Below are positions 1 through 9,211 of a DNA stretch of 64,000 nt, piece by piece. Positions within the stretch are counted from its first letter, which is position 1, and each line of letters begins with the position of its first letter. The notes beneath the pieces were generated by a model. It made no database searches, was not told where the DNA came from, and saw nothing but the letters and a program-made list of their open reading frames with translations. The DNA comes from Leuconostoc miyukkimchii (GTDB lineage: Bacteria; Bacillota; Bacilli; Lactobacillales; Lactobacillaceae). The position numbers were made by a program, and so were the translations under genes. The DNA lies in NCBI RefSeq assembly GCF_019656055.1, contig NZ_BPKY01000005.1, positions 1-64,000 of the forward strand, given 5' to 3'.

Positions 1-189
1 CAGATGTAAAAGAAGCAACACCAGAAGCAGATGTAAAAGAAGCAACACCAGAAGCAGATGTAAAAGAAGCAACACCAGAAGCAGATGTAAAAGAAGCAAC
101 ACCAAAAGCAGATGTAAAAGAAGCAACACCAAAAGCAGATGTAAAAGCTACAACACCAAATGCAGATGTAAAAGCTGCAACACCAAAAG
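1..189 (+). repeat. 27-bp tandem repeat inside the glucansucrase gene
   Basis: Seven units of 27 bp start at 1, 28, 55, 82, 109, 136 and 163; a degenerate one begins at 190. Each unit keeps the reading frame and encodes nine residues of the type ADVKEATPE. The early units are identical; later ones drift (E to K, then KAAT and KATT variants). The array runs off the left edge, so the total number is unknown. It forms the low-complexity variable region that usually precedes the glucan-binding repeats in secreted glucansucrases. Copy number probably varies between strains. Confidence 0.95.
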
Positions 190-3100
190 TAGATGTGAAT
201 AACGATGCACCTCAAGAGATAACAGGTGGACAATACCAGTTTAGAGATGGGCATTATGTCTATCTTGATAAGGATGGTAAGTTAGTTACAGGATTGAAGA
301 GTATTGATGGTAATATACAATATTTTGATCAAGACGGAACGCAAGTAAAAGGAGAATTTCGTACAGTACCAGGCAAAAACAAGCAATACTTTGATAAAAA
401 TACAGGTAATGCTTCAGTTTACCTAGATAAGTCAAATATTGCTATAACCGGCTATGATATAAATGGTAATCAAATTAAATCTAATTTCCTCATAGATACA
501 TCCGGTAATACATATTACTTTGATAAACAGGGTGTAATGCTAACTGGATTACAAACTATTGAAGATAAGCAGTATTACTTCGATGAACAAGGTTTAATGA
601 AGAAAAGTTATGCAGGAACGTTTAACGGACAATTTATATACTTTGATTCAATAACTGGTGTGGGTAAAACAGCGGTTGAGTATCAATTTGAACAAGGAAT
701 AACGATTCAAAATGACAAGTTTACGCCACATAATGCCGCCAAAAGTTATGACACAAAAAGCTTCGATAATGTTGAAGGGTATTTAACTGCAGATACATGG
801 TATCAACCGAAAGATATTTTAACGAATGGTACAACTTGGACTGCATCAACTGAAAATGATAAGCGACCATTGCTAATGACATGGTGGCCAGATAAACAGA
901 CACAAGCTGATTATTTGAATTATATGTCAAAAATTGGAGTGGTAACGGATGCAGCACAATATACCGCACAATCTGATCAAGGTACTATGAATGTAGCTGC
1001 TCAAGGTGTGCAGACCAAAATTGAAAAACGTATTACACAAAAAGCAAGTACACAATGGCTAAAAGATGCTATGCTAGTATTCATCAAAGACGAATATAAC
1101 TGGAGTGGTAAATCCGAAAACATCGATTACGGAGGATTACAATTTCAGGGCGGATTCTTGAAATATAATAATAGTCCGCTAACTCCAGATACTAATTCAT
1201 CGTTTCGCCTATTGAACCGAGTGTTATTCAATCGAGATGATCAAAGTGATGCTAAAGGATCGGAATTTTTATTGGCTAATGATGTTGATAATTCAAATCC
1301 TATTGTGCAAGCAGAACAATTGAATTGGTTACATTATTTGATGAATTTTGGTACTATTACCGCAGATGATCCAGATGCTAATTTTGATGGTATCCGTATT
1401 GATGCAGTGGACAATGTTGATGCTGATTTAATCGATATTGCAGGCGATTATTTTAAATCTGTCTATAAAGTTAATCAAAAAGATAAGGCTAATAAACATA
1501 TCTCTATTTTGGAAGATTGGAGTGGTCTTGATCCTGATAAGTTAGATGATATTGGTAATCCACAACTATCTATGAACGTTAATGTGCAAAATTCATTACT
1601 AGATGTGTTAACTAAATCACCGGCGGTTCGAAAAAATATGGATACAATGATTGCTAATGTGTATGGTTCAGACAAAAAATCTACTAATAGTAATGCAACA
1701 TTGAAACGTCTAGATAGAGATCAGAGTATTCCTAACTATAGCTTTATTCGTGCACACGATAGCGAAGTACAGACTATCTTAGGAAATATACTAACATCAC
1801 GTGTTCATGCTGAATCAGGTAGCAAGTTTACTTCAGAACAATTAAAGGAAGCTTTGAAAATTTATTACGATGATCAAAATTCTCCGCAAAAAATATATAC
1901 ACATTACAATATGGCTAGTGCTTATGCTGCCTTGTTGACAAATAAAGACACGGTTCCACGTGTTTATTATGGGGATTTATACACTGATGGCGGTCAGTAT
2001 ATGGCTACCAAGACTCAAAACTTTTCTGCAATTACAGCATTATTAAAAGCACGTGTCAAATACGTTTCAGGAAATCAAACCATGTCTGTCGATTCAATTC
2101 ATAAGGATGTATTGACGAGTGTTAGAGATGGTAATGGTCAACTCAATGAGGGCATTGGTGTTATTCTCAGTAATAATCCAACATTGGATATAGGTCATGA
2201 TACTATTACATTATCTATGGGTGCAAACCATGCCAATCAAAAATATCGTGCGCTACTGTTAGCAACAGATAAAGGCATTGATGTTTATGATACTAATAAT
2301 GAGCTTTCTGCTTTTAACCCGTCCCAAGCGCCTATTTTGGTGACTGATGATAAGGGAAATCTCAATGTAACAAGTGAATATATTAGAGGATACGGTCAAA
2401 ATAATTCACTTGTATCGGGTTACTTGGCAGTTTGGGTGCCTGCTAATGCAAGTGATACACAGGATGCAAGAATTGCTTCACAAGAAGATACTAAATTAGT
2501 AAATAATCCATCTTCTGATGATACATTTCGTGTTAATTCTTCATTAGACACCAATGTTATCTATGAGGGATTTTCAAATTTCCAAGATAATCCAACAACA
2601 GAATCAGAAAGAACAAATGTTGTTATTAGTAAAAATTCAGGTTTATTTAGGTCGTGGGGTGTGACGAGCTTCCAAATGGCACCACAATATCGTTCAAGTC
2701 ATGATGGAACATTTTTAGATGCTACAATTGATAATGGCTATGCCTTCACAGACCGATATGATGTTGGTTTCAATACACCGACAAAATATGGGACAGATGC
2801 TGACCTCCGTGCTGCTTTAAAAGCATTACATGCTGAAGGTATTCAAGCAATGGCTGATTGGGTACCAGACCAAATTTATAATTTATCTGGTCAACAGGTA
2901 GCATCTGTTACTCGAGTAGATGAAAAGGGTACTACCTGGCCTAATGCCCAAATTCAAAATATGCTGTATGTAGTTAACACTAGTGGTGGCGGAAAGTATC
3001 AAGCTAAGTATGGCGGAGAATTTTTAGGAACATTACAGCAAAGCTATCCTGAATTGTTCAATAAAAATCAAATTTCTACTGGTGTTCCTATGGATGCTAA

Positions 3101-5486
3101 TACTAAAATTAAAGAATGGTCAGCAAAGTATTTTAATGGGACAAACGTGTTAGGACATGGTGCATTTTATGTCTTAAAAGATTGGGCAAGTAACCAATAT
3201 TTCAATGTTGCTAAAACTGATGAATTATTCTTACCACTTCAACTGATGAATAAATTAGCACAAACTGGTTTTTCAAGAGATGACAAAGGTGTGAAATACT
3301 TCTCTACTAGCGGATATCAAGCAAAAGATACTTTTGTTCAGGATGGTGATGGTAATTGGTATTACTTTGACAAAGAGGGATACATGGTTCAGTCAGTTCA
3401 AGGGGAGAGTGGACTTGTCCAGGTTGGTGCAAAAAAATCAGATGGAACGTATGATTCCGTGGGTGGTAAATATTACTACTTTATGCCAAATGGTATTGAG
3501 CTGAGGAATAGTTTTGTAAAAGATATTAATGGTAGCACTTACTACTTTAACAGTATGGGTGAAAGATTATCAGATCAGTATGTATTTGATGCTAATGGTA
3601 ATGCGTATCATTTGAATACTGATAGTACAATGTCTATAGGATTGCTGTCGGTAGGTGATCAGACGCAGTATTTTGGTAAGAATGGCATTCAACTGAAGGA
3701 TTCTTATGCTTATGATAAGAAAGAAGATCAATGGTACCAATTTGCCGCTGACTCTGGTAATGGGAAAGAGATAGAACGTCCAAATAATGTTGATACAGTT
3801 GGGTATGTTGTTATTGATACTGACTCAACTATTGGTATTAGCACAGATTATACTGCTTATATTACAAGTTCTGTACGTAATGACGGCCTTTTTGTAAATG
3901 CACCTTATCAATTTAAGGATTCCAAATTATTTGATATGTCTAACAAATATAACGGATATCAAGTGCAGGTACGTCAACAATATACAGATAGTAAGGGTAG
4001 AAACTGGAATATGGTCGTATTAAACGGTCAGAATGTCTGGGTGGACAGTCTAGCATTGACAAGGATGCCATTCAAGTCGATGAACCAAATAAGTTTTATG
4101 CGTTATAATAACCGTAATGATGGTTTATTCTTAAATGCACCTTACCGTAAGACAGGTGCACAATTGTCAGGTATGACAAACCAATATAAGGGACAACTGG
4201 TGACAATTGTAGGAGTAGCTAATATTTCTGGTAATGATTGGAATTTGATTAGCCTCAATGGTGTACAATATTGGGTAGATAGCCAAGCATTGGGGACAAA
4301 CTTTACTCGAAATATAACTCAGAAGGTATTTGTTAATAGTGCTACGCGTAATGATGGTTTATTCCTAAATGCGCCATACCTTCAAGCAGGCGCTAAACTG
4401 GTTGGTATGACGAAAAGTTATAATAATCAAATTGTGACCATTAGCCAACAATACTTTGATAAGCAAGGGAAAGTTTGGAGTCAAGTGGTGCTTGGCGGTC
4501 AAACAGTCTGGGTGGATAATCAAGGATTGTCGCAGATGCAGACTAAAAATATTGATCAACAAAGATACATTAATAGTAACAATCGTGAAGACGGTTTGTT
4601 CGTGAACGCCCCATATCGAGGTACTGGTTCACAGTTGATAGGGATGACAACATCATATAACGGTCAACATGTTAAGGTAACAAAGCAAGGGCAAGATGCC
4701 TATGGTGCCAATTGGCGATTGGTGCAATTGAACAACCAAGCGATATGGGTAGATGCTAAGGCATTAACAACGACATTCTCACAACGAATATCAGACAAGT
4801 TATACATTAACAGTACACAACGTGTGGATGGTTTGTGGGCCAACGCCCCGTATACAGTTAAGAATACGAAGTGGGTTGGTGACACAAAGTCTTACAATGG
4901 TAAATATGTCCAAATATCGGAAGCCTATTCAAATGAGTTAGGTAATACCTATTACTTGACGAACTTGAATAGCAAAAAGTTATGGATTGATAAGCGGGCT
5001 TTTACGGACACAGTTGATCAAGCAGTTGCCTTGAATGCAACTATTAAAGTACGCAAGCAAGTAGATGGCATGTTTAGTGTGGCTCCATATGGTGAGTCGG
5101 GTGCCAAATTTGTTGATTACGTGACACCGTATAATGGACAAAAGGTTCAGGTAACCAAAACACACGGTGATGTTCAAGGTGCAACGTGGTATTTGGCAAC
5201 GATTGATGGCAATCAAGTATGGATAGATCAACGATCATTTTTACCGATTGTGACAAAAACCGTAGCGTATTCAGCAACGATTGCATCACGAACAAATCAA
5301 GATGGCCTATTTAAGCAGGCACCCTATGGCGAATCAAATGCTAAGTTGAGTGGTTATGCAAGTGACTATCAAGGGAAGAAAGTGACAGCGATAGAAGAGT
5401 ACACGAACCCGAAAGGAATCACGTGGGTTTTAGTTAGGTTAGATGACCAGCAAGTTTGGATAGATAAGCGCGCATTGCGAATATAG
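1..5486 (+). CDS. GH70 glucansucrase (dextransucrase-type), 5' end missing
   Basis: Secreted enzyme that splits sucrose and polymerises or transfers glucose to make alpha-glucan. The frame is open from base 3, so the signal peptide and start are outside the window; about 1827 codons are visible. In order: nine-residue repeats, YG/choline-binding-like repeats (nt 210-690), circularly permuted catalytic domain (about nt 800-3300), more YG-type repeats (about 3310-3780), seven APY repeats. Catalytic residues counted from the first visible codon: nucleophile Asp467 in [13 protein letters not shown], acid/base Glu504 in ISILEDW, transition-state Asp586 in [10 protein letters not shown]; motif I is [10 protein letters not shown] at nt 2853-2882. 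The SEVQ after the transition-state Asp is the dextransucrase (DSR-S) type, unlike YDAQ of alternansucrase or KDGV of alpha-1,2 branching sucrases. The post-acid/base segment [11 protein letters not shown] with QLSMN differs from the DSR-S sequence I remember, so an alpha-1,3 branching sucrase is also possible. Linkage specificity cannot be fixed here. Confidence 0.95.
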   Translation, partial: DVKEATPEADVKEATPEADVKEATPEADVKEATPKADVKEATPKADVKATTPNADVKAATPKVDVNNDAPQEITGGQYQFRDGHYVYLDKDGKLVTGLKSIDGNIQYFDQDGTQVKGEFRTVPGKNKQYFDKNTGNASVYLDKSNIAITGYDINGNQIKSNFLIDTSGNTYYFDKQGVMLTGLQTIEDKQYYFDEQGLMKKSYAGTFNGQFIYFDSITGVGKTAVEYQFEQGITIQNDKFTPHNAAKSYDTKSFDNVEGYLTADTWYQPKDILTNGTTWTASTENDKRPLLMTWWPDKQTQADYLNYMSKIGVVTDAAQYTAQSDQGTMNVAAQGVQTKIEKRITQKASTQWLKDAMLVFIKDEYNWSGKSENIDYGGLQFQGGFLKYNNSPLTPDTNSSFRLLNRVLFNRDDQSDAKGSEFLLANDVDNSNPIVQAEQLNWLHYLMNFGTITADDPDANFDGIRIDAVDNVDADLIDIAGDYFKSVYKVNQKDKANKHISILEDWSGLDPDKLDDIGNPQLSMNVNVQNSLLDVLTKSPAVRKNMDTMIANVYGSDKKSTNSNATLKRLDRDQSIPNYSFIRAHDSEVQTILGNILTSRVHAESGSKFTSEQLKEALKIYYDDQNSPQKIYTHYNMASAYAALLTNKDTVPRVYYGDLYTDGGQYMATKTQNFSAITALLKARVKYVSGNQTMSVDSIHKDVLTSVRDGNGQLNEGIGVILSNNPTLDIGHDTITLSMGANHANQKYRALLLATDKGIDVYDTNNELSAFNPSQAPILVTDDKGNLNVTSEYIRGYGQNNSLVSGYLAVWVPANASDTQDARIASQEDTKLVNNPSSDDTFRVNSSLDTNVIYEGFSNFQDNPTTESERTNVVISKNSGLFRSWGVTSFQMAPQYRSSHDGTFLDATIDNGYAFTDRYDVGFNTPTKYGTDADLRAALKALHAEGIQAMADWVPDQIYNLSGQQVASVTRVDEKGTTWPNAQIQNMLYVVNTSGGGKYQAKYGGEFLGTLQQSYPELFNKNQISTGVPMDANTKIKEWSAKYFNGTNVLGHGAFYVLKDWASNQYFNVAKTDELFLPLQLMNKLAQTGFSRDDKGVKYFSTSGYQAKDTFVQDGDGNWYYFDKEGYMVQSVQGESGLVQVGAKKSDGTYDSVGGKYYYFMPNGIELRNSFVKDINGSTYYFNSMGERLSDQYVFDANGNAYHLNTDSTMSIGLLSVGDQTQYFGKNGIQLKDSYAYDKKEDQWYQFAADSGNGKEIERPNNVDTVGYVVIDTDSTIGISTDYTAYITSSVRNDGLFVNAPYQFKDSKLFDMSNKYNGYQVQVRQQYTDSKGRNWNMVVLNGQNVWVDSLALTRMPFKSMNQISFMRYNNRNDGLFLNAPYRKTGAQLSGMTNQYKGQLVTIVGVANISGNDWNLISLNGVQYWVDSQALGTNFTRNITQKVFVNSATRNDGLFLNAPYLQAGAKLVGMTKSYNNQIVTISQQYFDKQGKVWSQVVLGGQTVWVDNQGLSQMQTKNIDQQRYINSNNREDGLFVNAPYRGTGSQLIGMTTSYNGQHVKVTKQGQDAYGANWRLVQLNNQAIWVDAKALTTTFSQRISDKLYINSTQRVDGLWANAPYTVKNTKWVGDTKSYNGKYVQISEAYSNELGNTYYLTNLNSKKLWIDKRAFTDTVDQAVALNATIKVRKQVDGMFSVAPYGESGAKFVDYVTPYNGQKVQVTKTHGDVQGATWYLATIDGNQVWIDQRSFLPIVTKTVAYSATIASRTNQDGLFKQAPYGESNAKLSGYASDYQGKKVTAIEEYTNPKGITWVLVRLDDQQVWIDKRALRI
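3870..5480 (+). repeat. Seven APY repeats, C-terminal domain of glucansucrase
   Basis: Seven units of about 79 residues, each with a core like [10 protein letters not shown], have their APY codons near nt 3900, 4137, 4371, 4608, 4845, 5079 and 5319. Each ends with a VWVD or VWID-like motif. APY repeats are known from Leuconostoc alternansucrase and a few other glucansucrases. They resemble SH3-like cell-wall or glucan-binding modules. The first four units are closest to each other; the last two (core variants [13 protein letters not shown] and [13 protein letters not shown]) resemble each other most. Confidence 0.9.
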
Positions 5487-5497
5487 ATAGAGCAATT

Positions 5498-5541
5498 AAA
5501 AGGGTTAAGATTATCAGAGATGATAAGTCTAGCCCTTTTTA
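5498..5541 (+). terminator. Rho-independent terminator after glucansucrase
   Basis: The stem AAAGGGTTA pairs with TAGCCCTTT, with an inner stem AGATTATCA / TGATAAGTCT, followed by a short T-run. It lies 12 bases after the glucansucrase stop codon. Confidence 0.85.
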
Positions 5542-5544
5542 ATG

Positions 5545-5572
5545 TTGAAGTTATGTAATGTTGTGATATAAT
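5545..5572 (+). promoter_or_regulatory. Promoter of the ClC channel gene
   Basis: TTGAAG at 5545-5550, 16-bp spacer, perfect TATAAT at 5567-5572, placed just after the upstream terminator and about 60 bases before the coding start. Confidence 0.65.
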
Positions 5573-5608
5573 CGATTTATTTATATTACCAATGAGGGGT
5601 ATGTCGTA

Positions 5609-5641
5609 ATGATTTGTAGGTTGCATAGTTATGAAATTTGA
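5609..5641 (+). promoter_or_regulatory. Short upstream ORF overlapping the ClC start
   Basis: The strongest Shine-Dalgarno here (GAGGGG at 5594-5599) serves ATG 5609, which opens a 10-codon frame (MICRLHSYEI) ending with TGA at 5639-5641, just past the channel start at 5631. A start-stop ATG TCG TAA lies at 5601. The channel gene itself has only a weak TAGG before its ATG. Translational coupling or reinitiation is inferred. Confidence 0.45.
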
Positions 5642-6911
5642 TTTACTGGAAACAAATAATGAGCAACGAACTTGGAAAAATTCACAAAACATGGTGTTAG
5701 CGGTATCAACCATTGTATTAGGAATTGTTGTCGGCTTGAGTTCACTGCTTTTAGCACTTTTCTTGGATTTAATTGAACATTTATTTCTACATTATAAAGA
5801 AACAGCATTGTTACCAGCCCCAACAGCAACTGCACCAATGGTAAGATTGGTTTCTGTTGTCTTAGGTGGTATTATTGCTGCAATCATTTGGTGGTTTTTA
5901 CGTACTAAAACAAAATCAACGGTCAGTATTAAAAAAGCGATGTCAGGTGAACGCATGCCATTTTGGCAGACAATTGCTCATGTCATGACACAAATATTTT
6001 ATGTTGGTGCTGGTGGATCGGTTGGCCGTGAGTTAGCACCGCGAGAATTAGGTGTGCTTTGGTCTCAAAAGTGGCAAAATTTGTTAAATAAATACCATAT
6101 ACCAAAGTTATCCGAAGACGATCAACGTCTGTTATTAACAGCCGCTGCGGGCGCAGGGTTTGCTGGTATCTATATTGCACCCATTACAGGAATGCTTTTT
6201 TCAGTGGAGATGTTGTACAAAAAGGTCACATTACGCACAGTTAGTGTTAGTTTGACAATGGCTACAATTGCGATGATTATTGGTTCTTTAGTCAAGGGAT
6301 TCAAGCCATATTACATACTTAGTGACGTCAAATTTACGGTTATTAGTATTGTCTTTGTATTGATAATTGCACCATTAAGCGGTTTAGCGGGTGGTTGGTT
6401 CAGACGATTCTTTCAATGGGCTGAAAAAAATCAAACTAAAAATAAGCATATTCTATGGCAATTACCAGTTGTTGCGCTAATGACAGGTACAATATCATTT
6501 TTTTTCCCTGAGATAATGGGAAACGGTCGCGCATTGGCACAATTAGCTATAGACAGTAACCACTTACCAATGTTGAGTGTGTTAATCAGTGGCGCCATAC
6601 TCAAGACGATAATAACTGTCCTGACTATTCGATCTGGTGCTTCCGGTGGGACACTAGCCCCATCAATTGCAATTGGTGGGGCTTTGGGGGCAACGCTAGG
6701 ACTAATAGTAAGTATCTGGGTTCCAAGTTTTTCAATTAGTCAAGGTGCTGTTTTGGGTGCTGGAACCTTATTAGCTGCCTCCCAGCAAGCACCGTTTATG
6801 GCAATGTTCATGCTAATTGAAATTATTCATTTAAACTATTCAGCTTTGTTACCGATGGCACTTGGTATTCTTATTGCCAGTGTTGTCTCACGACGTGTCC
6901 TAGCGAAGTAA
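5631..6911 (+). CDS. ClC-family chloride channel / H+:anion antiporter
   Basis: A 426-residue polytopic membrane protein of the ClC family, probably an anion/proton antiporter as in other bacterial ClCs. Landmarks: GGSVGRELAP (about residue 128) corresponds to the G(K/R)EGP anion-filter motif and keeps the gating glutamate; SGASGGTLAPS (about residue 340) corresponds to the GxFxP motif. About ten hydrophobic segments are visible and there is no C-terminal CBS domain. It is a single gene between its own promoter and a bidirectional terminator. A role in acid or fluoride stress is only a guess; the filter sequence does not show the fluoride-type ClC signature clearly. Confidence 0.88.
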   Translation: MKFDLLETNNEQRTWKNSQNMVLAVSTIVLGIVVGLSSLLLALFLDLIEHLFLHYKETALLPAPTATAPMVRLVSVVLGGIIAAIIWWFLRTKTKSTVSIKKAMSGERMPFWQTIAHVMTQIFYVGAGGSVGRELAPRELGVLWSQKWQNLLNKYHIPKLSEDDQRLLLTAAAGAGFAGIYIAPITGMLFSVEMLYKKVTLRTVSVSLTMATIAMIIGSLVKGFKPYYILSDVKFTVISIVFVLIIAPLSGLAGGWFRRFFQWAEKNQTKNKHILWQLPVVALMTGTISFFFPEIMGNGRALAQLAIDSNHLPMLSVLISGAILKTIITVLTIRSGASGGTLAPSIAIGGALGATLGLIVSIWVPSFSISQGAVLGAGTLLAASQQAPFMAMFMLIEIIHLNYSALLPMALGILIASVVSRRVLAK

Positions 6912-7044
6912 ACAAAATGCAACGACCTGATACTTTAGTTCTAGGTGTTGTTACACCTGAACTTTTGGGAATTTATTGCACAATATTGGTGGCTAATATT
7001 TCCAGTTGGTGGATTTTTAATGGCATTTTTAAATATCTAGAGAT

Positions 7045-7076
7045 AAAAAAACACGATCTGAAAAGGTCGTGTTTTT
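7045..7076. terminator. Bidirectional terminator between ClC and VOC genes
   Basis: AAAAAACACGA at 7045-7055 pairs with TCGTGTTTTTT at 7066-7076. A- and T-runs on either side let it work for the convergent genes on both strands. The 130 bases between the ClC stop and this hairpin hold no supported gene. Confidence 0.85.
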
Positions 7077-7408
7077 TACAAATTAGCTTCCAATGTAATG
7101 GTATTACCTTCGGAATCTTTAATTTTAAGTGCCACTTTGTTACCAAAACGTTTTTCAGGTTCGTTGAGTAACGATACAAAGTTATTACGCAAATGTTTCT
7201 GTAAATCTTCTTGATGATCTCGCACCAGCAACTCCAACTGGTCGGTAGGTTTTCCAGACACAAAGTTAATATCTTCGCCATCTAGCATTAGATGTCGTCC
7301 ACTTTTGTGACCAGATTGAGGCAGATCAAAGACGTCACGCCAAAAGCGATAGGCGCGGTTGATATCTGTAGCCGGAATTGTTTTAATGTTGAGCTTACGT
7401 GGTTTCAT
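7076..7408 (-). CDS. VOC-superfamily (glyoxalase-fold) protein
   Basis: A 110-residue single-domain protein of the vicinal oxygen chelate superfamily. The start MKPRKLNIKTIPATDINRAY followed by RFWRDVFDLP is the usual first beta-alpha-beta module, and the end KIKDSEGNTITLE is the usual last strand. Members include glyoxalase I, fosfomycin-resistance enzymes and extradiol dioxygenases, but the metal ligands are not complete enough to choose one. It is transcribed alone from the promoter at 7525-7553. Its Shine-Dalgarno is weak. The reaction is unknown. Confidence 0.8.
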   Translation of the reverse strand: MKPRKLNIKTIPATDINRAYRFWRDVFDLPQSGHKSGRHLMLDGEDINFVSGKPTDQLELLVRDHQEDLQKHLRNNFVSLLNEPEKRFGNKVALKIKDSEGNTITLEANL

Positions 7409-7524
7409 AATATTTTATTTTGTCTTTCTATCAGAAGCAGTGTTGTTGTTAACAGATTTTTTAACATTGGTTTTCTGCCCAGTTAACTCATAGTGTTGAT
7501 CTTTTAGTACTTTCTATGATAGAT

Positions 7525-7553
7525 AGTATACGACAAAACCGTAATTCAATCAA
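7525..7553 (-). promoter_or_regulatory. Promoter of the minus-strand VOC gene
   Basis: Read on the minus strand: TTGATT (7548-7553), 17-bp spacer, TATACT (7525-7530). It predicts a 5' leader of about 110 bases. No other signal was seen in the gap 7409-7729 apart from AT-rich sequence that is also related to the region before the second T-box. Confidence 0.6.
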
Positions 7554-7729
7554 ACTCCAAGTTGAATTTATGAGTTGTCTGTGTCGAAAGCACAATGTCA
7601 GTTTGTGCTAAAAACCGTTTAACATTTAAATAATTTTTTAAAATCTAATTTAAAAATAAACTTTGGAAATAAAATGATAAATAAATGTCTTTATTATTAA
7701 AATAAACATATATAAATGACATAAAAGCG

Positions 7730-7758
7730 TTGACAAATTAAATTTGATAGGGTAAATT
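7730..7758 (+). promoter_or_regulatory. Promoter of T-box operon A
   Basis: Perfect TTGACA at 7730-7735, 17-bp spacer, TAAATT at 7753-7758. The second T-box leader has the same elements with the same spacing. Confidence 0.85.
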
Positions 7759-7762
7759 GTAT

Positions 7763-8048
7763 TCAACGAAGAAAAGATGAGTAATGTTGTAGCGTTAAAT
7801 AGAGAGTTTACGATTGGTGAAAGTAAACAACGTAAAGACATGAACAATGGTCTTGGAGTTAAAGGTGTTATGAGTGTTCGATCATTTAATGGCGGCATAA
7901 ATAATACCCGGGAGAGCCCGATATCGCGAAACTGATTCTTAGCAATGTTGATGATCAGTATGAGGTGTGTTTAATTAGCACACGAATATCAGGTGGTAAC
8001 GCGATAAGTCGTCCTGTAATCTAATTTTTTAGATTACAGGATTTTTTT
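7763..8048 (+). promoter_or_regulatory. T-box riboswitch, probably methionine-specific (copy 1)
   Basis: A tRNA-sensing leader that ends transcription unless uncharged cognate tRNA binds. Seen: stem I with AGTA (7780-7783), helix ATGTT/GACAT (7784-7788/7837-7841), helix GCGTT/AACGT (7792-7796/7829-7833), terminal helix GTTTAC/GTAAAC; T-box sequence AGGTGGTAACGCG at 7991-8003; terminator stem 8012-8023/8030-8041 followed by seven T. The bulge TGGT pairs with a tRNA ending ACCA, so discriminator A73. Bacterial tRNA-Met has A73, tRNA-Cys has U73. After GAA (7842-7844) the specifier region reads CAATGG: ATG (7847-7849) followed by a purine fits Met and fits the MetQ-like gene downstream. The frame of the specifier is not certain. 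Confidence 0.88.
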
Positions 8049-8120
8049 GTTTGAAAAAATTTAGAAGTAATCATTTTATGAGCTGATGCTGATGCACAGT
8101 AGAATTTGAAGAGAGATAAG

Positions 8121-8219
8121 ATGCAAAAAATAACACCTAGGCGATTTTTTGAAATCACACGTGCGCTAAGTAAATTATTAGGTTGTGGATTGGTGCAGAC
8201 ACGAATGTCATTTGATTAA
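8121..8219 (+). CDS. Small ORF of 32 codons after T-box 1
   Basis: Starts at ATG with GAGAGATAAG just upstream and encodes a basic peptide beginning MQKITPRRFFEITRALSKLL. The same ORF follows the second T-box at 15279 with only a synonymous change (TCA to TCG) before the copies diverge. I recognise no family. It may be a real small protein, a leader peptide, or the surviving N-terminus of a longer gene cut off by the rearrangement. The shared duplication alone can explain the conservation. Confidence 0.45.
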   Translation: MQKITPRRFFEITRALSKLLGCGLVQTRMSFD

Positions 8220-8224
8220 TATGC

Positions 8225-8323
8225 ACAGCACACGAAGTCGGAAACATAGTTGAGGGATGGTTTGTCTTTCATACATACAAGAACAATTTTTTAGATATTT
8301 TAAATGGATATACTAAGAAATGC
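8225..8323 (+). pseudogene. Decayed 3' end of a thioredoxin gene
   Basis: Translating from 8225 gives a peptide containing AHEVGNIVEG, then FHTYKNNFLDILNGYTKK. This aligns with the C-terminus of the intact thioredoxin at 22185-22502 (VHKDGKIVER, then FHSKEQLLEILNGYTEG). DNA identity is high in CATAGTTGAG and TTTTAAATGGATATACT. The remnant has no start codon, no WCGPC part, and a missing stop at the homologous place. It abuts the end of the duplicated T-box block, so a deletion joined the two. Confidence 0.82.
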
Positions 8324-8347
8324 AATACATAGTAAATGGGGTCTATT

Positions 8348-9184
8348 ATGCACAAAACAAGAAATATTATTATCACAGGAGTTGCCATCTTAGTAATTAT
8401 CGTGGTGGCATTTTTCTCATTTCATTCTACCAAAGTGTCTAAAAATGTCACACAACAAACAATCAGGTTAGGTAGCTCACCAGGTCCATATAGTGATCTA
8501 TTTATTAAGGGAATTAAGCCGATTTTGGAAAAACAAGGTTACAAGGTGACTAATAAGTCATTTGCTAATCTGTTAAATGCAGATATAGCACTTAGTGAAA
8601 ATCAAATAGACCTGAATGTTGACCAACACACGGCGTATTTAAATAATTTTAATAAAGAAAAGAAAACTAATTTAACTGCACTCACAACAATACCTACAGT
8701 ACCAACAGGTATCTATCCAGCAAATAAAAAATCACTCAATGATGTCAGTACCGGCGACAGTATTGCTATTCCAAATGATCCAGCCAATGCGGCAAGAGCA
8801 TATAACTTATTAGTCAAAGCAGGTTGGATTACTTTGAAAAAAGGGACTACTTTGGTCAACGCAACGACTAAAGACATTTCCGATAATAAATACAACCTAA
8901 AAATTTCAGAATTGGATTCTTCAACGATACCACGCACGATTAAAGAATTTGATTATGTCATTTTACCTGGTTCAGTGGCTTACAGTGCTAAAATTTCGAC
9001 TAAAACGATATTATTAGCCGAAAATATTCGAAATGAATATCAGCTAGTTGCAACGACAAATAAACAAAACGTCAATAAAAAATGGGCAAAAGCTGTTAAA
9101 AAAGCATATCAATCTAAGGAATTTAAAAAATACTTGGAAGCGCACAATAAAGATAATTACTGGGTTACAGATGAACATCAATAA
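8348..9184 (+). CDS. MetQ/NlpA-family substrate-binding protein, membrane-anchored
   Basis: Extracytoplasmic binding protein of the MetQ/NlpA family, whose members bind methionine and related compounds. ATG 8348 is preferred over ATG 8336 because GGGGT at 8338-8342 sits five bases before it. The N-terminus has a hydrophobic segment (residues 6-24) but no lipobox and no cysteine, so it is probably held by an uncleaved anchor. Family features: IRLGSSPGPYSDLF, NQIDLNVDQHTAYL, IAIPNDPANAARAY, LKISELDSSTIPRT. No metN or metI gene is adjacent; the only ABC genes downstream are of the polar amino-acid type, so it may work with MetNI encoded elsewhere. The T-box upstream supports a methionine or sulfur substrate. 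Confidence 0.85.
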   Translation: MHKTRNIIITGVAILVIIVVAFFSFHSTKVSKNVTQQTIRLGSSPGPYSDLFIKGIKPILEKQGYKVTNKSFANLLNADIALSENQIDLNVDQHTAYLNNFNKEKKTNLTALTTIPTVPTGIYPANKKSLNDVSTGDSIAIPNDPANAARAYNLLVKAGWITLKKGTTLVNATTKDISDNKYNLKISELDSSTIPRTIKEFDYVILPGSVAYSAKISTKTILLAENIRNEYQLVATTNKQNVNKKWAKAVKKAYQSKEFKKYLEAHNKDNYWVTDEHQ

Positions 9185-9211
9185 AGATATGAAATTTTAG
9201 GAGAAAATTAT

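Larger units (their letters stand above)
7730..8217 (+). repeat. Direct repeat, copy 1 (promoter + T-box + small ORF)
   Basis: About 490 bp almost identical to 14888-15374, with under a dozen differences by eye after the promoter. Similarity begins weakly some 40 bp before the -35 box and stops abruptly after the ATGTCATTTGAT near 8216. This marks a recent segmental duplication or gene conversion. Confidence 0.92.

Noticed and set aside
1-189. Short regular repeats resembling a CRISPR array
   Set aside because: Units are contiguous without spacers and encode an in-frame nine-residue repeat of the glucansucrase.
1-5486. Calling the glucansucrase an alternansucrase because of the seven APY repeats
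   Set aside because: Motif IV is SEVQ rather than YDAQ, so the active site does not match alternansucrase.
6948-7040. A 30-codon hydrophobic peptide frame (FIAQYWWLIFPVGGF)
   Set aside because: It has no ATG or GTG start and no ribosome site; it may be a relic, but nothing supports it as a gene.
6917-7171. Reading frame between the ClC and VOC genes, plus strand
   Set aside because: It runs through the bidirectional terminator and antisense to the VOC gene, and has no ribosome site or known domain.
7650-7898. Minus-strand frame starting MPPLNDRTLITPL, also at 14820-15056
   Set aside because: It is the antisense of the T-box leader; its conservation comes from the RNA structure and duplication.
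7763-8048. Cysteine-specific T-box
   Set aside because: The bulge TGGT needs A73, while tRNA-Cys has U73, and no TGC/TGT lies in the specifier region.
8225-8323. A new small protein upstream of the MetQ-like gene
   Set aside because: It has no start codon and aligns with the thioredoxin C-terminus, so it is a gene relic.
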